A stretch of 64,000 bases of DNA from positions 62,001 to 126,000 of the forward strand of contig NZ_RJJX01000005.1 in assembly GCF_003996985.1 (NCBI RefSeq), given 5' to 3'. Under the pieces are notes generated by a model. That model was not told the origin of the DNA. It was given only the letters and a program-made list of their open reading frames with translations, and did not search any database. Source of the DNA: Ancylomarina longa (lineage in GTDB: Bacteria; Bacteroidota; Bacteroidia; Bacteroidales; Marinifilaceae). Positions 43,855 to 52,377 of the stretch are shown in pieces. How positions within the stretch are numbered: the stretch's first letter is position 1; every line of letters begins with the position of its first letter. Position numbers and translations under genes: made by a program.

Positions 43855-44907
43855 CTACTTAATCAAACCAGTTTTAATAAGTTGTTCGGCATGCTCAATT
43901 ATTGTTTCTTTAATTGGTCTGTATTTAATACCTAAATCTTTTTTACTATATGAATTATCCAACTGTGGTCTGATTCCTAAATTGTTTTTTAGAAAACTCC
44001 ATTTTATTTTAAGAAAAGGAGCTGCCATATATAAAAGAAATCTTGGAACATTTTTACTTGGAAATGGATATTTAGCCCCATATTCAGTTTTTAATATTTT
44101 AGCTATTTCCAAGAAAAAAGGCAGCTCTCCTGAAAATAAAATATGCCTACCTTTTGAGTTAGTATTAAATGCACCAAGTATTTGTGCATTGGCAACATCC
44201 CTGACATCAACTACTGGAAATGATAACTCAGGAACTCCTGATTTGTTTTTGCCATTTAGCATAGATAGCATGAAATTTATACTAAAAGAATCGATACGAT
44301 TTGAGAGTGATGGTCCGAGAATAAAGCCAGGATTCATAGTAATTAAATCCCAACGATTTTGAGCTTTTGATATTTCCCATGCTGTTTTTTCTGCAATCTT
44401 TTTAGAAAACATGTAAGGATTGTCTTTTAAACTGCTTTTTGTATTCCACGATTTTTCATCAAGTTTTTTGTCTTTTGCTTCTTTAGCGTCCTGATAAATA
44501 CTCGCACAACTAGAAGTTAATACTACCCGTTTTAATGTCCTTGTTTTATTAACTGAATCAAGCACATTTTTTGTACCTTTTAGTGCAGGGTCAACTAATT
44601 CTTTTTGAGCGTCTTTTATGTTTTCCATTTGGAATGGAGATGCCGTATGAAAAACGAGTTCGCAACCATTCATTGCAGTATCAAAAGAACCATTTACTAA
44701 TAAATCTGCTTCAAACAATTCTAAAGCCCCCTTACTATCTTCTCCTAATCTTGATAGATATTTATTTTTTTCTTTATTTGATTTATTTCTTACAGTTGCT
44801 CTTACACTTAAACCTTCATCGAGTAATTGTTTAATTATCCATAAAGCTAAGTAACCTGTTCCACCTGTTACTAAAATTGGTGCCGTTTTATTAATTTCTT
44901 TATTCAT
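43855..44907 (-). CDS. Extended short-chain dehydrogenase (dihydroflavonol-4-reductase-like)
   Basis: 350 residues. GGTGYLALWIIKQLLDEG is the NAD(P)-binding glycine motif. The catalytic YxxxK appears as Y-M-F-S-K in DNPYMFSKKIAEK, preceded by the LTSSCASIYQ serine segment. NPGFILGPSLS matches the substrate-loop region of dihydroflavonol reductase/epimerase-type enzymes that reduce aldehydes or ketones. Located 25 bp upstream of the FISUMP gene. Substrate not predictable. Confidence 0.9.
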   Translation of the reverse strand: MNKEINKTAPILVTGGTGYLALWIIKQLLDEGLSVRATVRNKSNKEKNKYLSRLGEDSKGALELFEADLLVNGSFDTAMNGCELVFHTASPFQMENIKDAQKELVDPALKGTKNVLDSVNKTRTLKRVVLTSSCASIYQDAKEAKDKKLDEKSWNTKSSLKDNPYMFSKKIAEKTAWEISKAQNRWDLITMNPGFILGPSLSNRIDSFSINFMLSMLNGKNKSGVPELSFPVVDVRDVANAQILGAFNTNSKGRHILFSGELPFFLEIAKILKTEYGAKYPFPSKNVPRFLLYMAAPFLKIKWSFLKNNLGIRPQLDNSYSKKDLGIKYRPIKETIIEHAEQLIKTGLIK

Positions 44908-44939
44908 AATTATATACGTTTTACTAAATCAAACATTCA

Positions 44940-45178
44940 CTAATTATCGGTTATCAATTTTCTGCTTTTGAATTTCCAACCATCTGCTGTTTTAACAAAT
45001 TCGTCTTCATAAATTCCTTGAAATATTGATTTTGATTTGTTGAAAAATCCTTTTCGCCACTTCTTCTCAAACAGATAAGTTCCTAAAAGCATGGTTCTTG
45101 TTTTAATCATTCCGCTTTTATACTCTAAAATAATTGTGTTATTCTCTTTAAAGTTGTCATATTTTAATCGTTTTAAAT
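44940..45178 (-). pseudogene. C-terminal fragment of an NTF2/SnoaL-like protein
   Basis: Frame without a start: KYDNFKENNTIILEYKSGM, IKTRTMLLGTYLFEKKWRKG, IYEDEFVKTADGWKFKSRKL, stop at 44940. The final TADGWKFKSRKL strand is typical of SnoaL/NTF2-like folds. An in-frame stop precedes it, so about half of the protein is missing. Confidence 0.5.
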
Positions 45179-45257
45179 TAATAAATTATTTACGATGTAA
45201 AATTATAACTTCAAACATTATTATCTTTTATACAAAACAAGGAGTGTTTTGCACTTT

Positions 45258-46133
45258 TTAAGAATTACGGAATTGTATTGGTGTTAAATTTGTTTTTTTC
45301 TTAAATAGTCTTGAAAAATAATGAGGATTATCATAACCAAATTTTATTGCAATTTCTGATGCAGTAAGTTTTGTTTGTTTCAACAATATTTTTGCTTCAC
45401 TAATTATTTTTGTGTGAATATGTTCAATTGCTGTTTTCCCTGTATTGATTTTAAGAATATCACTTAAGTATGCTGGAGTAATATTTAATTGCTCTGAAAA
45501 AGTTTGAACATTTGGTACAATTCTTTCATTTTCTTGGATGTAATAATTGTTTAAAAGACCTTTGAATGTTTCAACGTAGTTATTGCTCTGTTCTACTGTA
45601 ACAAATTGCCTTTTATAAAACCTATTCGAATATTCTAAAATTAAACCCAATATAGATATTACAATTTGTTGTGAATATTCTTCATGGTGAATTTCGGAAT
45701 GTAAATTTTCTAATAAGGAGATTATTCTTTCTTCTTCTTTTTCGGTTAATATTAGAGCTTCATTAGTATCGTATGAAAAAAAATTAAAGCTATTGATTTC
45801 TTTACTTAATTCGTGTCCATTCAGTAAGTCCGGATGAAAAAAAAGTACATATCCTTCATCCATCTTTTTATCTTTCCAAGATAATGTTTGCCCTGGCTCA
45901 GTAAACATCAAAGTACCTTTATCCAAATTATATTTCGAAAAACCATAATTCAAATTACAAGTAAATTTTTTTTGAATGCCAATTTGATATAAATCTAATA
46001 TAAAAGGTGGGACTGTTTTAGGAAAATCAAATGAAATATTACCAGTGTCCTGAATATCAACTAGTCTATCTTCTGAATATTCATCATCTCCTAAAAAATT
46101 GTGTAATTCTTTTATTGTTGTAATTCGTCTCAT
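45258..46133 (-). CDS. AraC-family transcription regulator, second copy
   Basis: 291 residues with the same layout as the regulator at 41932-42837: an N-terminal sensing part (GYVLFFHPDLLNGHE, NSFNFFSYDTNEALILTEKE) and a C-terminal double HTH (LNITPAYLSDILKINTGKTA; ASEIAIKFGYDNPHYFSRLF; KKKTNLTPIQFR). It precedes the NTF2-like fragment and SDR gene on the same strand and may control the SDR. The attC-like site and group II intron start 30 bp upstream. Confidence 0.92.
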   Translation of the reverse strand: MRRITTIKELHNFLGDDEYSEDRLVDIQDTGNISFDFPKTVPPFILDLYQIGIQKKFTCNLNYGFSKYNLDKGTLMFTEPGQTLSWKDKKMDEGYVLFFHPDLLNGHELSKEINSFNFFSYDTNEALILTEKEEERIISLLENLHSEIHHEEYSQQIVISILGLILEYSNRFYKRQFVTVEQSNNYVETFKGLLNNYYIQENERIVPNVQTFSEQLNITPAYLSDILKINTGKTAIEHIHTKIISEAKILLKQTKLTASEIAIKFGYDNPHYFSRLFKKKTNLTPIQFRNS

Positions 46134-46146
46134 TTTGCTGTTGTTT

Positions 46147-46163
46147 GCACATAACGGTCTTGC
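46147..46163. repeat. Left part of an attC-like site split by a group II intron
   Basis: Minus strand GCAAGACCGTTATGTGC follows the intron 3' end. The GC completes the stem of the other half (48062-48233), and GTTATG is a core-site box. Confidence 0.5.
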
Positions 46164-48061
46164 GTCGAGTAGGCAAAGGGAGTCTCACCCTAAGCCTCTC
46201 ACAGAACCGTACTTGATAGTCTCCCATCATACGGCTCTTGTCGTATATAAATCGGATTACAAGTTAAATAGAAAAGTCCAATTTCCAATGATAAAACAAA
46301 TATGGAAACTGCTTTCTTATTCGTTTAAGCCATGCATATGCGCGGCAAATACTATTCTTATAACGTTTGTACTTTCGTCGTGTCCATCGAACCAATCGAC
46401 TGTGTAGTAAGCGGAAAACATGATGCATTTCCCACATGCGGAATTTACCGTAATAATTAAGCCAGCCTCTTATCTGAGGATTGAGCCGTTGTGCTATTCC
46501 CACAATGCTTCTACACGTTTTACTTTCTGCTAGCAAAATGGCTACTTTTTCAGCTATCTTCTTACGTGAAGAAATGCTGATTGCGCAACCGTAACCCTGA
46601 AAAAGATTACCTGTTTTCTGTGATTTACTACTGCGTGGCTGAAAACTATAACCTAAAAAATCGAACTTGACATTCTTATGCTTTTCTTGCCTGCGGTAAT
46701 CTCTACAATAAACCAGTTTGGTCTTTTGGGGATGCAATTCGAGATGACATTCTGCCATTCTTTCGTGCAATTTGTTCAGCAGCCAATCTGCTTGTCTTTT
46801 GGTTTTACAGTGAATTATGGCATCATCAGCATAACGCTCAAATTTCACATTGAAATTTAGATTCTCTATCCATTTATCGAAAGCATAATGTAGAAACAGA
46901 TTCGCTAACAAAGGACTGATAACTCCACCTTGCGGTGTGCCTTTTCCTTGTTTTTGTATCAATTCTCCATTTCTTCTTTGAACTGGCATCTGCAACCATC
47001 TTTCGATATACACACACGCCCAATTCTCGGGTATGTGCTTTCGTACCGCTAGCATCAGTTTTGCATGATCAATATTATCGAAAAACCCTTTGATGTCTAA
47101 ATCAATTACCCAGTCGTTTTTCCAACAATTACGCTGAACCTCCTCTAATGCTTGATGCGCATTCCGACCAGGCCGATAGCCATAACTAGTGTTGCTGAAA
47201 ATTGATTCAAATCTTGGTTCTAGATAATTCTTAACCACTTGTTGACCGATGCGATCGGCAATAGTAGGAATCCCTAGCCTACGCATTTGTCCATCCTTTT
47301 TCGGAATTTCAACTTCTTTTACTGGCGGTGGGAAATAACTCCCCGATGCCATGCGATTCCATAGTTTGTAGAGTTGTTGCGATCGGTCGGATTCAAATTC
47401 ATCCCAACCCATATCATCAACTCCAGCACTTCCTTTATTGGATTTCACTTGCTTGTAAGCATTCCATATCATGGTACGACTTATAGGTACCGATTTTGTT
47501 TCATTCCATAGATTCATCCTCTTATCGAGTTGATTTCTGTTCTAAAACCATACGACTCTATCCCTTTGCTCCACTTCCATTACAGAAACATCATCACTAC
47601 TATGGATAGATCCGTCCCTGTTGTTGTACATTGCTATTCGGCCTCTAAGTTGTTCTTATTGCGCCTTTCACTTTACATTACAGCACAGGTTCCCAAGTTC
47701 CTTATCTGAGCCTAAATAGAAGTCATGCCACCTGAACACCGCCTGCCGTACAACCAATAAACAGGTTTCCGTTGCACTTATCATCGCATAACTTACTTTA
47801 CGACTTTTGACAGAATTTACCCACTCTCGACACCTCATCAGTGGTTCACTTTCGTTCATCTCTTCTATTAATACCTGACTAATTCTTGACTAGCCGTTTC
47901 CTAAACGCTCAATACCATGGCTCTTTACCACAGCACCTTTAGGTGGTTTGATGCCCTTTCCTGTAAAACGATATCGGTGGGTCTAGCTTACAACTGCTAT
48001 CCACCATCTCAAATAAAGCATGCTGCACGGTTTTATGCCGATGTGCAGCTTCTTGGCACAC
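46164..48061 (-). mobile_element. Group II intron with reverse transcriptase/maturase
   Basis: 1898 bp on the minus strand, starting GTGTGCCAAG at 48061 and ending ...CTACTCGAC at 46164. Domain V on the minus strand (GAGCCGTATGATGGGAGACT, then AGTACGGTTC near 46200-46240) and domain VI are visible; the maturase gene lies in domain IV. The intron interrupts an attC-like palindrome: the arm just before its 5' end continues with GC right after its 3' end. The host gene is none, so insertion is in intergenic DNA. Confidence 0.85.
46264..47517 (-). CDS. ltrA: Group II intron reverse transcriptase/maturase
   Basis: 417 residues. The RT palm carries YADD (RYADDAIIHCKT), preceded by GTPQGGVISPLLANLFLHY and TSYGYRPGRNAHQAL. 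The maturase X and GIIM regions follow (LNPQIRGWLNYYGKF). There is no C-terminal HNH endonuclease, so mobility would rely on target DNA that is single-stranded or folded, which suits insertion into attC-like hairpins. All core motifs are intact, so the protein could be active. The class (C, D or other) cannot be settled without alignment. Confidence 0.95.
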   Translation of the reverse strand: MNLWNETKSVPISRTMIWNAYKQVKSNKGSAGVDDMGWDEFESDRSQQLYKLWNRMASGSYFPPPVKEVEIPKKDGQMRRLGIPTIADRIGQQVVKNYLEPRFESIFSNTSYGYRPGRNAHQALEEVQRNCWKNDWVIDLDIKGFFDNIDHAKLMLAVRKHIPENWACVYIERWLQMPVQRRNGELIQKQGKGTPQGGVISPLLANLFLHYAFDKWIENLNFNVKFERYADDAIIHCKTKRQADWLLNKLHERMAECHLELHPQKTKLVYCRDYRRQEKHKNVKFDFLGYSFQPRSSKSQKTGNLFQGYGCAISISSRKKIAEKVAILLAESKTCRSIVGIAQRLNPQIRGWLNYYGKFRMWEMHHVFRLLHSRLVRWTRRKYKRYKNSICRAYAWLKRIRKQFPYLFYHWKLDFSI

Positions 48062-48233
48062 TAAGTTTCGTGGGCGATTAAAAGAGTAATCTTATCAATG
48101 CGCCAAGTAAGCAAGCCGAGTGAAATTGTTTATATTTTGAGCAAACCAATTTTAATTGGCTTGCTGGTGTTTCTTAATTGCACTAAACTTTCAAACTGCT
48201 CATCAGCGCCCATGAAATTTAGCTTTTGTTGGC
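48062..48233. repeat. Right part of the intron-split attC-like site
   Basis: Minus strand GCTAAATTTCATGGGCG (48228-48212) pairs with CGCCCACGAAACTTA (48076-48062) plus GC across the intron, 15 of 17 positions. Inner repeats AAGCCAATTAAAATTGG form an additional hairpin. The 5' flank CTCTTTTAATCGCCCAC resembles the flank of the other intron (38531-38560). Confidence 0.5.
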
Positions 48234-48438
48234 ATTTCGTTATTTTATCTAACATCTAGCTTCCCAAATTCAAATGGACAATTTTTGCTTCCATTTGCTA
48301 GCAGATCTATAAGTTCGTCAAAACTATTATTTCATTTCATACTTTGAATTTCTGGATTTTCTTATAAGCAACCAAAGCAATTGGTATAAAACCTTAATTT
48401 TACTTATATCTCATTATCAATTTAGTATAATATCTTCC

Positions 48439-49251
48439 TTAATAAATCCTTCCTTTCTTCTGTAATTTTTCATAATCTTCTTGCAGATAAGGATGTAAAT
48501 CTATTGCTTTTTGAAAGCATTCTTCTGCTTCATGTTTTCTCTCTTTTTCTTTTTCTTGAATTTCTTTTTCCTTCTCTTCCTGACTTCTTGTATCGAACAT
48601 GTAACTCGTTTTATCGTATCTCCAAAAATCTAAGATTGCCAATCCTTTATTAAACCACGCAAAGGCATTTTTAGGATTTATTTTTATAATCTTGGAATAG
48701 CTTTCCATTGCATCGTAACTACCATGCTCAGTTCCTAAATCATCAGTAGCTTGATTTGCTTCTCTACTTAATTCACGTTCTTTTGTAGATTTTGAGCCAA
48801 ATTCTTTATCGTAAAAATCTTTTGGCTTCAAACCACTTAATCCCATTTTTTTCTGACTTAATCTTCTAAATTCATCAAAGCTTCCTTTTACAATTTTGTT
48901 GTTTTTTAATCCGATTGTGTCAGCAAGCATACTTATGTGAAATTGTTCATAGTTAGAAGAGAAGTACTGTAATATCTCTATGAATTCTTTGACAGGAATA
49001 TGGATTTTTTGACTTTCATTATATGGTCCAAATCCTTCAAATTCGAAATATTTTTTTTTCTTAAATATGTGTTTTTTTTCAATCTCTTTTTCTAATAGCC
49101 ACATTTCATCACTATTATGGGTGAGTTGAAGCATAAGTTTTCCAGAATTTGGAGGATATCTTTTGTTACCCAACTGTTTCAAAAAAGGGTCTAATCTAAA
49201 TTCGCAGTTTTCGATGAAAGTTTTCAATTCCTGTCCTTTTATGATTCTCAT
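48439..49251 (-). CDS. TPR-containing hypothetical protein
   Basis: About 270 residues from the ATG at 49251; an upstream ATG at 49290 would overlap the palindrome 49286-49406. The N-terminal half (about 1-160) has no recognised domain; it includes QLTHNSDEMWLLEKEIEKK. The C-terminal third contains two TPR-like units (AMESYSKIIKINPKNAFAWF and AEECFQKAIDLHPYLQEDYE) separated by a Glu/Lys-rich coiled segment. It would mediate protein contacts; no function is inferred. Confidence 0.7.
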   Translation of the reverse strand: MRIIKGQELKTFIENCEFRLDPFLKQLGNKRYPPNSGKLMLQLTHNSDEMWLLEKEIEKKHIFKKKKYFEFEGFGPYNESQKIHIPVKEFIEILQYFSSNYEQFHISMLADTIGLKNNKIVKGSFDEFRRLSQKKMGLSGLKPKDFYDKEFGSKSTKERELSREANQATDDLGTEHGSYDAMESYSKIIKINPKNAFAWFNKGLAILDFWRYDKTSYMFDTRSQEEKEKEIQEKEKERKHEAEECFQKAIDLHPYLQEDYEKLQKKGRIY

Positions 49252-49285
49252 TTTAGTTTTTATATTATCACCATTTATAATGAAT

Positions 49286-49406
49286 GCCAACGTAAAAGTG
49301 TTTTATCCTTTAGTTTGTCGAAGTTAACAAAAAAAGCTATTTATGGCTTATTACTATTCTGTTTCCTGATAAGGATTCTGACAAATGAAGGATAAAACAT
49401 AGTTGG
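49286..49406. repeat. Long attC-like palindrome between TPR gene and IS91 element
   Basis: GTTTTATCCTTTAGTTTGTC (49300-49319) pairs with GACAAATGAAGGATAAAAC (49380-49398) with one bulge, and GCCAAC (49286-49291) faces GTTGG (49402-49406). Unpaired extra bases and a 60-nt A/T-rich loop are the usual attC look. It lies immediately upstream of the TPR gene. Confidence 0.5.
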
Positions 49407-49606
49407 ACAATGCCGTTGAGTCTATGGGTATTCTATGGGTTTTTGTTTCCAATTGGAGGAAACAAACTCGCAAGCATTGCTATGTTTGTCAAATTTTGAG
49501 CTGTTTGGTTTAATATTGGATCAGGTTTAGACATAATTCTCCCTTTATAGTCTTTAACTATTAATTTTGTAATCTGTTTTCCAAAGAACTTTACCTTCAG
49601 TTTTTC

Positions 49607-50770
49607 TTAAGTTTCAGGGCCTGGTAAGGCTCTGCATAATATTCTCCCTTTTCTGCATTTAGGACACCTGCTTACATCTTTGCCTGTTATTAAGCTGTAA
49701 ACTTCAACGCCAGAGAGCCCTTCATATTTAGGTATGGCTATGTAAGTCTCCATAAGTGCGCTAACCTGTTGTCTTTTTGTTTGAGAATTGGTCGATGCTA
49801 AAATGCCGTAATATCTGATTTTATAGAAATTATGGGGCAGTATGTGTAGCATAAACCGACGAATAAACTCCAACGTATCAAGTTGTATGATTTTTGAAAC
49901 AAGCCTCTTTCTGTCTTTATATCTAAACGATACCTTCCCATTTTTCGTGTCTGTAATTCGAGCATTGTCTATAGCAACTCTATTGGTGTATCTACCTAGA
50001 TATTTCACAACTGCATTAACCCCCGATATTGGCTTTTGAATATTGACATTCCATTTTGCTTTATAGAGAGTATTTTTAACGCAGGTCCATTTAAATTTAT
50101 CGGGCACAACAAACTCATTATTCTTTATGGCCTTATTTATATTATGACAGAATATACCCCGAAACAAAGAGCTGATGATTCTCTTAGGTGCTAGAAAATT
50201 ATTTCTGCAAGGAACCCATTCCATTTGATCATCAGATAAACCTCCTGATGGAATGATCATATGAATATGTGGGTGCTGATTAAGTGTTTGTGTCCAGGTA
50301 TGCAGAACAGCAACAGCACCAGTTTGTGCACCTAAGAATTTAGGATTATTGGTCGCCTTACTCACAGCCTCCCAAGCCGAACTAAACAAAGCATTGTAAA
50401 GTTTTTTCTGGTTCAGATATACCAATTCGTTCAATTGGTGTGGTATCGTAAAAACCAAATGAAAATGCTTACAGTCTAAAAGACTAGATTGAAGTTTATC
50501 TACCCACTTGGCCTGCTTGATAAACTGACATTTGGGACAATGCTTATTCCGACAAGAGTTGTAAGCTTGCCTTTTATAATTGCAGCAGTTGCAATAAGCT
50601 AGGTGTCCTTTCAGTTGAGCTGTTCTGCAAGCACAAATATCTTGGTATGCTTTTTTCTGTTGTTGAAATAAATTGTATTTCTCTGAAAAAGACACCTTAT
50701 TATCTCTTAGAATATCTGCCAAATCGAATTGTGCACGTTTATTTTGGTTCTGTCTCATCACAGCTTTCAT
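49607..50770 (-). CDS. IS91-family transposase (HUH rolling-circle type)
   Basis: 387 residues. An N-terminal zinc-binding region (CNCCNYKRQAYNSCRNKHC then CPKC) is followed by the HUH motif QHPHIHMIIPSGG and the catalytic-tyrosine region (VKYLGRYTNRVAI), the IS91/Y2 transposase layout; a C-terminal Cys pair (CPKCRKGRILC) completes it. It overlaps the recombinase gene by 32 bp; an ATG at 50758 is an equally good start. Rolling-circle transposition would need no target duplication. No inactivating lesion was seen. Confidence 0.9.
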   Translation of the reverse strand: MKAVMRQNQNKRAQFDLADILRDNKVSFSEKYNLFQQQKKAYQDICACRTAQLKGHLAYCNCCNYKRQAYNSCRNKHCPKCQFIKQAKWVDKLQSSLLDCKHFHLVFTIPHQLNELVYLNQKKLYNALFSSAWEAVSKATNNPKFLGAQTGAVAVLHTWTQTLNQHPHIHMIIPSGGLSDDQMEWVPCRNNFLAPKRIISSLFRGIFCHNINKAIKNNEFVVPDKFKWTCVKNTLYKAKWNVNIQKPISGVNAVVKYLGRYTNRVAIDNARITDTKNGKVSFRYKDRKRLVSKIIQLDTLEFIRRFMLHILPHNFYKIRYYGILASTNSQTKRQQVSALMETYIAIPKYEGLSGVEVYSLITGKDVSRCPKCRKGRILCRALPGPET

Positions 50771-51575
50771 TTGGTTGAAGTAAATCGGGCATTTTGATAG
50801 AACTCATGTCGGCTACATGGAGATAAATAGAGGTTGTTTTCATGGCATTATGCCCCAATATAAGCTGCAGCTGCTTTAAATTTAAGCCTCGCTCTAACAT
50901 ATGAGTCGCAAAGCTATGCCGAAGTGTATGAGGCGTAACCCTTTTGTTAATTTTTGCTTTTTTACAAGCTCTTTGAAGAATTCGACAAAAAGAAGTCGCA
51001 GAATAACTGAGTCCAACACGATAGCCTTCAAACAAAAACTTCAAAGGTCGATACTGCTTATAATATTCCCGAAGAGTTTTAATTAAGCTGTTATTTATGG
51101 GGATTTGTCTTTGTTTGTTGCCCTTCCCTCGATTTACGATAATCATATTTCGGGCAGAATCAATATCCTTAATACAAAGTTGCAACACTTCATTTCTTCG
51201 CATACCTGTAGCATAAGCCAGTGATACTAAAGCGTAGTGCTTAACATTCGAGATCGATGACAATAAGGATAAAACTTGTTGGGGAGAAAGAACTTGTGGA
51301 ATCTTTTTTTCTCGTCTAGGACGTTTGACTTTAAAATCCTCCCATTGGCGCCTGAGAATATCACATTGTAGAATTCGCCATGCACCTATGGCTTGGTTTA
51401 TTGTAGCATTCGAAATTTTATCTACCTGTACTCTTTCTGATAGGTAATCTTTAAACTGGTTTAAGCTTAGTAAATCTGGGGAGAGATTGTAAAAAAGGGA
51501 CAGACTTCTCAGGCTTGAAACATAGCTGCTGATTGTACGTGGACTGTAATTGCGAATTTGCATTTCCGCAATCAT
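50739..51575 (-). CDS. Tyrosine recombinase of the IS91-type element
   Basis: 278 residues. The N-terminal SAM-like DNA-binding domain is followed by the catalytic domain with YATGMRRNEVLQL (Arg I), HTLRHSFATHMLERG (His-x-x-Arg), LGHNAMKTTSIYLHV (His and nucleophilic Tyr in IYLHV). All five catalytic residues appear present. In Bacteroidota IS91-type elements such recombinases often precede the transposase; the role is probably resolution or integration of the circular form. Not an integron integrase: no extra patch near the Arg I motif is apparent. Confidence 0.9.
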   Translation of the reverse strand: MIAEMQIRNYSPRTISSYVSSLRSLSLFYNLSPDLLSLNQFKDYLSERVQVDKISNATINQAIGAWRILQCDILRRQWEDFKVKRPRREKKIPQVLSPQQVLSLLSSISNVKHYALVSLAYATGMRRNEVLQLCIKDIDSARNMIIVNRGKGNKQRQIPINNSLIKTLREYYKQYRPLKFLFEGYRVGLSYSATSFCRILQRACKKAKINKRVTPHTLRHSFATHMLERGLNLKQLQLILGHNAMKTTSIYLHVADMSSIKMPDLLQPNESCDETEPK

Positions 51576-51654
51576 CCGTTCTCTAAGGCTTTTTTTTCAT
51601 AACTAACTATTTATAAATTAAACGTTACTTAAGTTACGAACTTAGAAAAGAACT

Positions 51655-51673
51655 ACCGCCTTAGGCGGTTTTT
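51655..51673 (+). terminator. Short hairpin terminator upstream of the IS91 element
   Basis: ACCGCC TTA GGCGGT followed by TTTTG on the plus strand. Six-base stem with a short T-tract; weak but well formed. Confidence 0.5.
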
Positions 51674-51729
51674 GTTCAACTTGTTTGAAACAACCATATG
51701 GTTGTTATTTCTTATATATCTTTTGAAAA

Positions 51730-51768
51730 GGTGTTGTTATCCCACCATATTGGAGGGATAACAGCACC
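51730..51768. repeat. Inverted repeat of 14 bp near the IS91 element
   Basis: GGTGTTGTTATCCC (51730-51743) pairs with GGGATAACAGCACC (51755-51768), 13 of 14 positions, with an 11-nt loop. It may be an IS end, terminator or regulator site. The remaining 802-bp stretch also holds a diverged repeat (51806-51980) and the terminator at 52302; nothing else is seen. Confidence 0.45.
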
Positions 51769-51805
51769 TAATTATGATTCATTTTAAATATTATGCATTA
51801 AACGA

Positions 51806-51980
51806 CACTTAAATTCTTACTAAAGTATTAATTCTAAACTAAGATTCATACTGTCTAAGTCTACCAAGATTCTTATACAGATAAATTCCACTTTAATGAA
51901 GTTGTTATCTCAGTAACTGGATAAGCTGAATATTGAGCCAAGAAACTATGTATTCCTATTCGGGAATAAAAAAACCAGAA
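51806..51980. repeat. Dispersed intergenic repeat, copy A
   Basis: About 175 bp that align with 58707-58880 throughout (for example ACTAAAGTATYAAATT, ATTCATACTGTC, GTTATCTCA, GGATAAGCT, AAACTATGTA). Identity by eye is about three in four. No open frame. Both copies are followed at about 0.3 kb by an AATCC..GTAAG hairpin. Confidence 0.6.
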
Positions 51981-52301
51981 CAGTAGATTAATAGATCCAT
52001 ACAGAAAATAAAACCTAATAATAGAGTTATTATAAAGGGGTATGTATCCCGTTCTGATCTAGATCATATCCCGATCACTTATTCTACTTAATCGATCTGT
52101 CAGATAGCAAGGCAAGTCTGTTTAGTGAAAACACCCATCTCACAAGGGAAATGAGCCATTTAAAGAAGTATGTAAGCCGTTTCGAGATAAACACAAAGAA
52201 AGCCTTAAATATATCCAAAGGCTACAAAATAGCTATACAGGTCAATACATCTAGGTTTAAAATGACAAAAGCCTAAAGATAGTTGTGACCTAAAAACAAA
52301 A

Positions 52302-52331
52302 AATCCTTGTAAGTGTTCACTTACGAGGATT
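52302..52331 (-). terminator. Rho-independent terminator of the TonB receptor gene
   Basis: Stem AATCCTTGTAAGTG / CACTTACGAGGATT with one G-T mismatch-type pair; on the minus strand TTTTTTGTTTTT follows. It is about 46 bp beyond the receptor stop. A relative lies at 59196-59224. Confidence 0.7.
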
Positions 52332-52377
52332 CTTTGTTGTCTCTCTGGAATTGAAAAATATTAAGGCTATAAGCTAA

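Larger units (their letters stand above)
49607..51575 (-). mobile_element. IS91-type element with accessory tyrosine recombinase
   Basis: Two overlapping same-strand genes, a tyrosine recombinase followed by an IS91 HUH transposase, form the two-gene version of IS91-like elements. Ends (oriIS/terIS) were not located; no terminal inverted repeats are expected. The hairpin at 51655-51669 may lie near its 5' end. Confidence 0.75.

Noticed and set aside
46099-46407. Plus-strand frame over the intron 3' end
   Set aside because: It crosses the domain V/VI region of the intron and the RT gene end on the other strand; no protein features.
50739-51575. Tyrosine recombinase as the missing integron or ICE integrase
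   Set aside because: It overlaps the IS91 transposase gene and belongs to that element; it is also 24 kb from the ICE genes and shows no integron-integrase-specific insertion.
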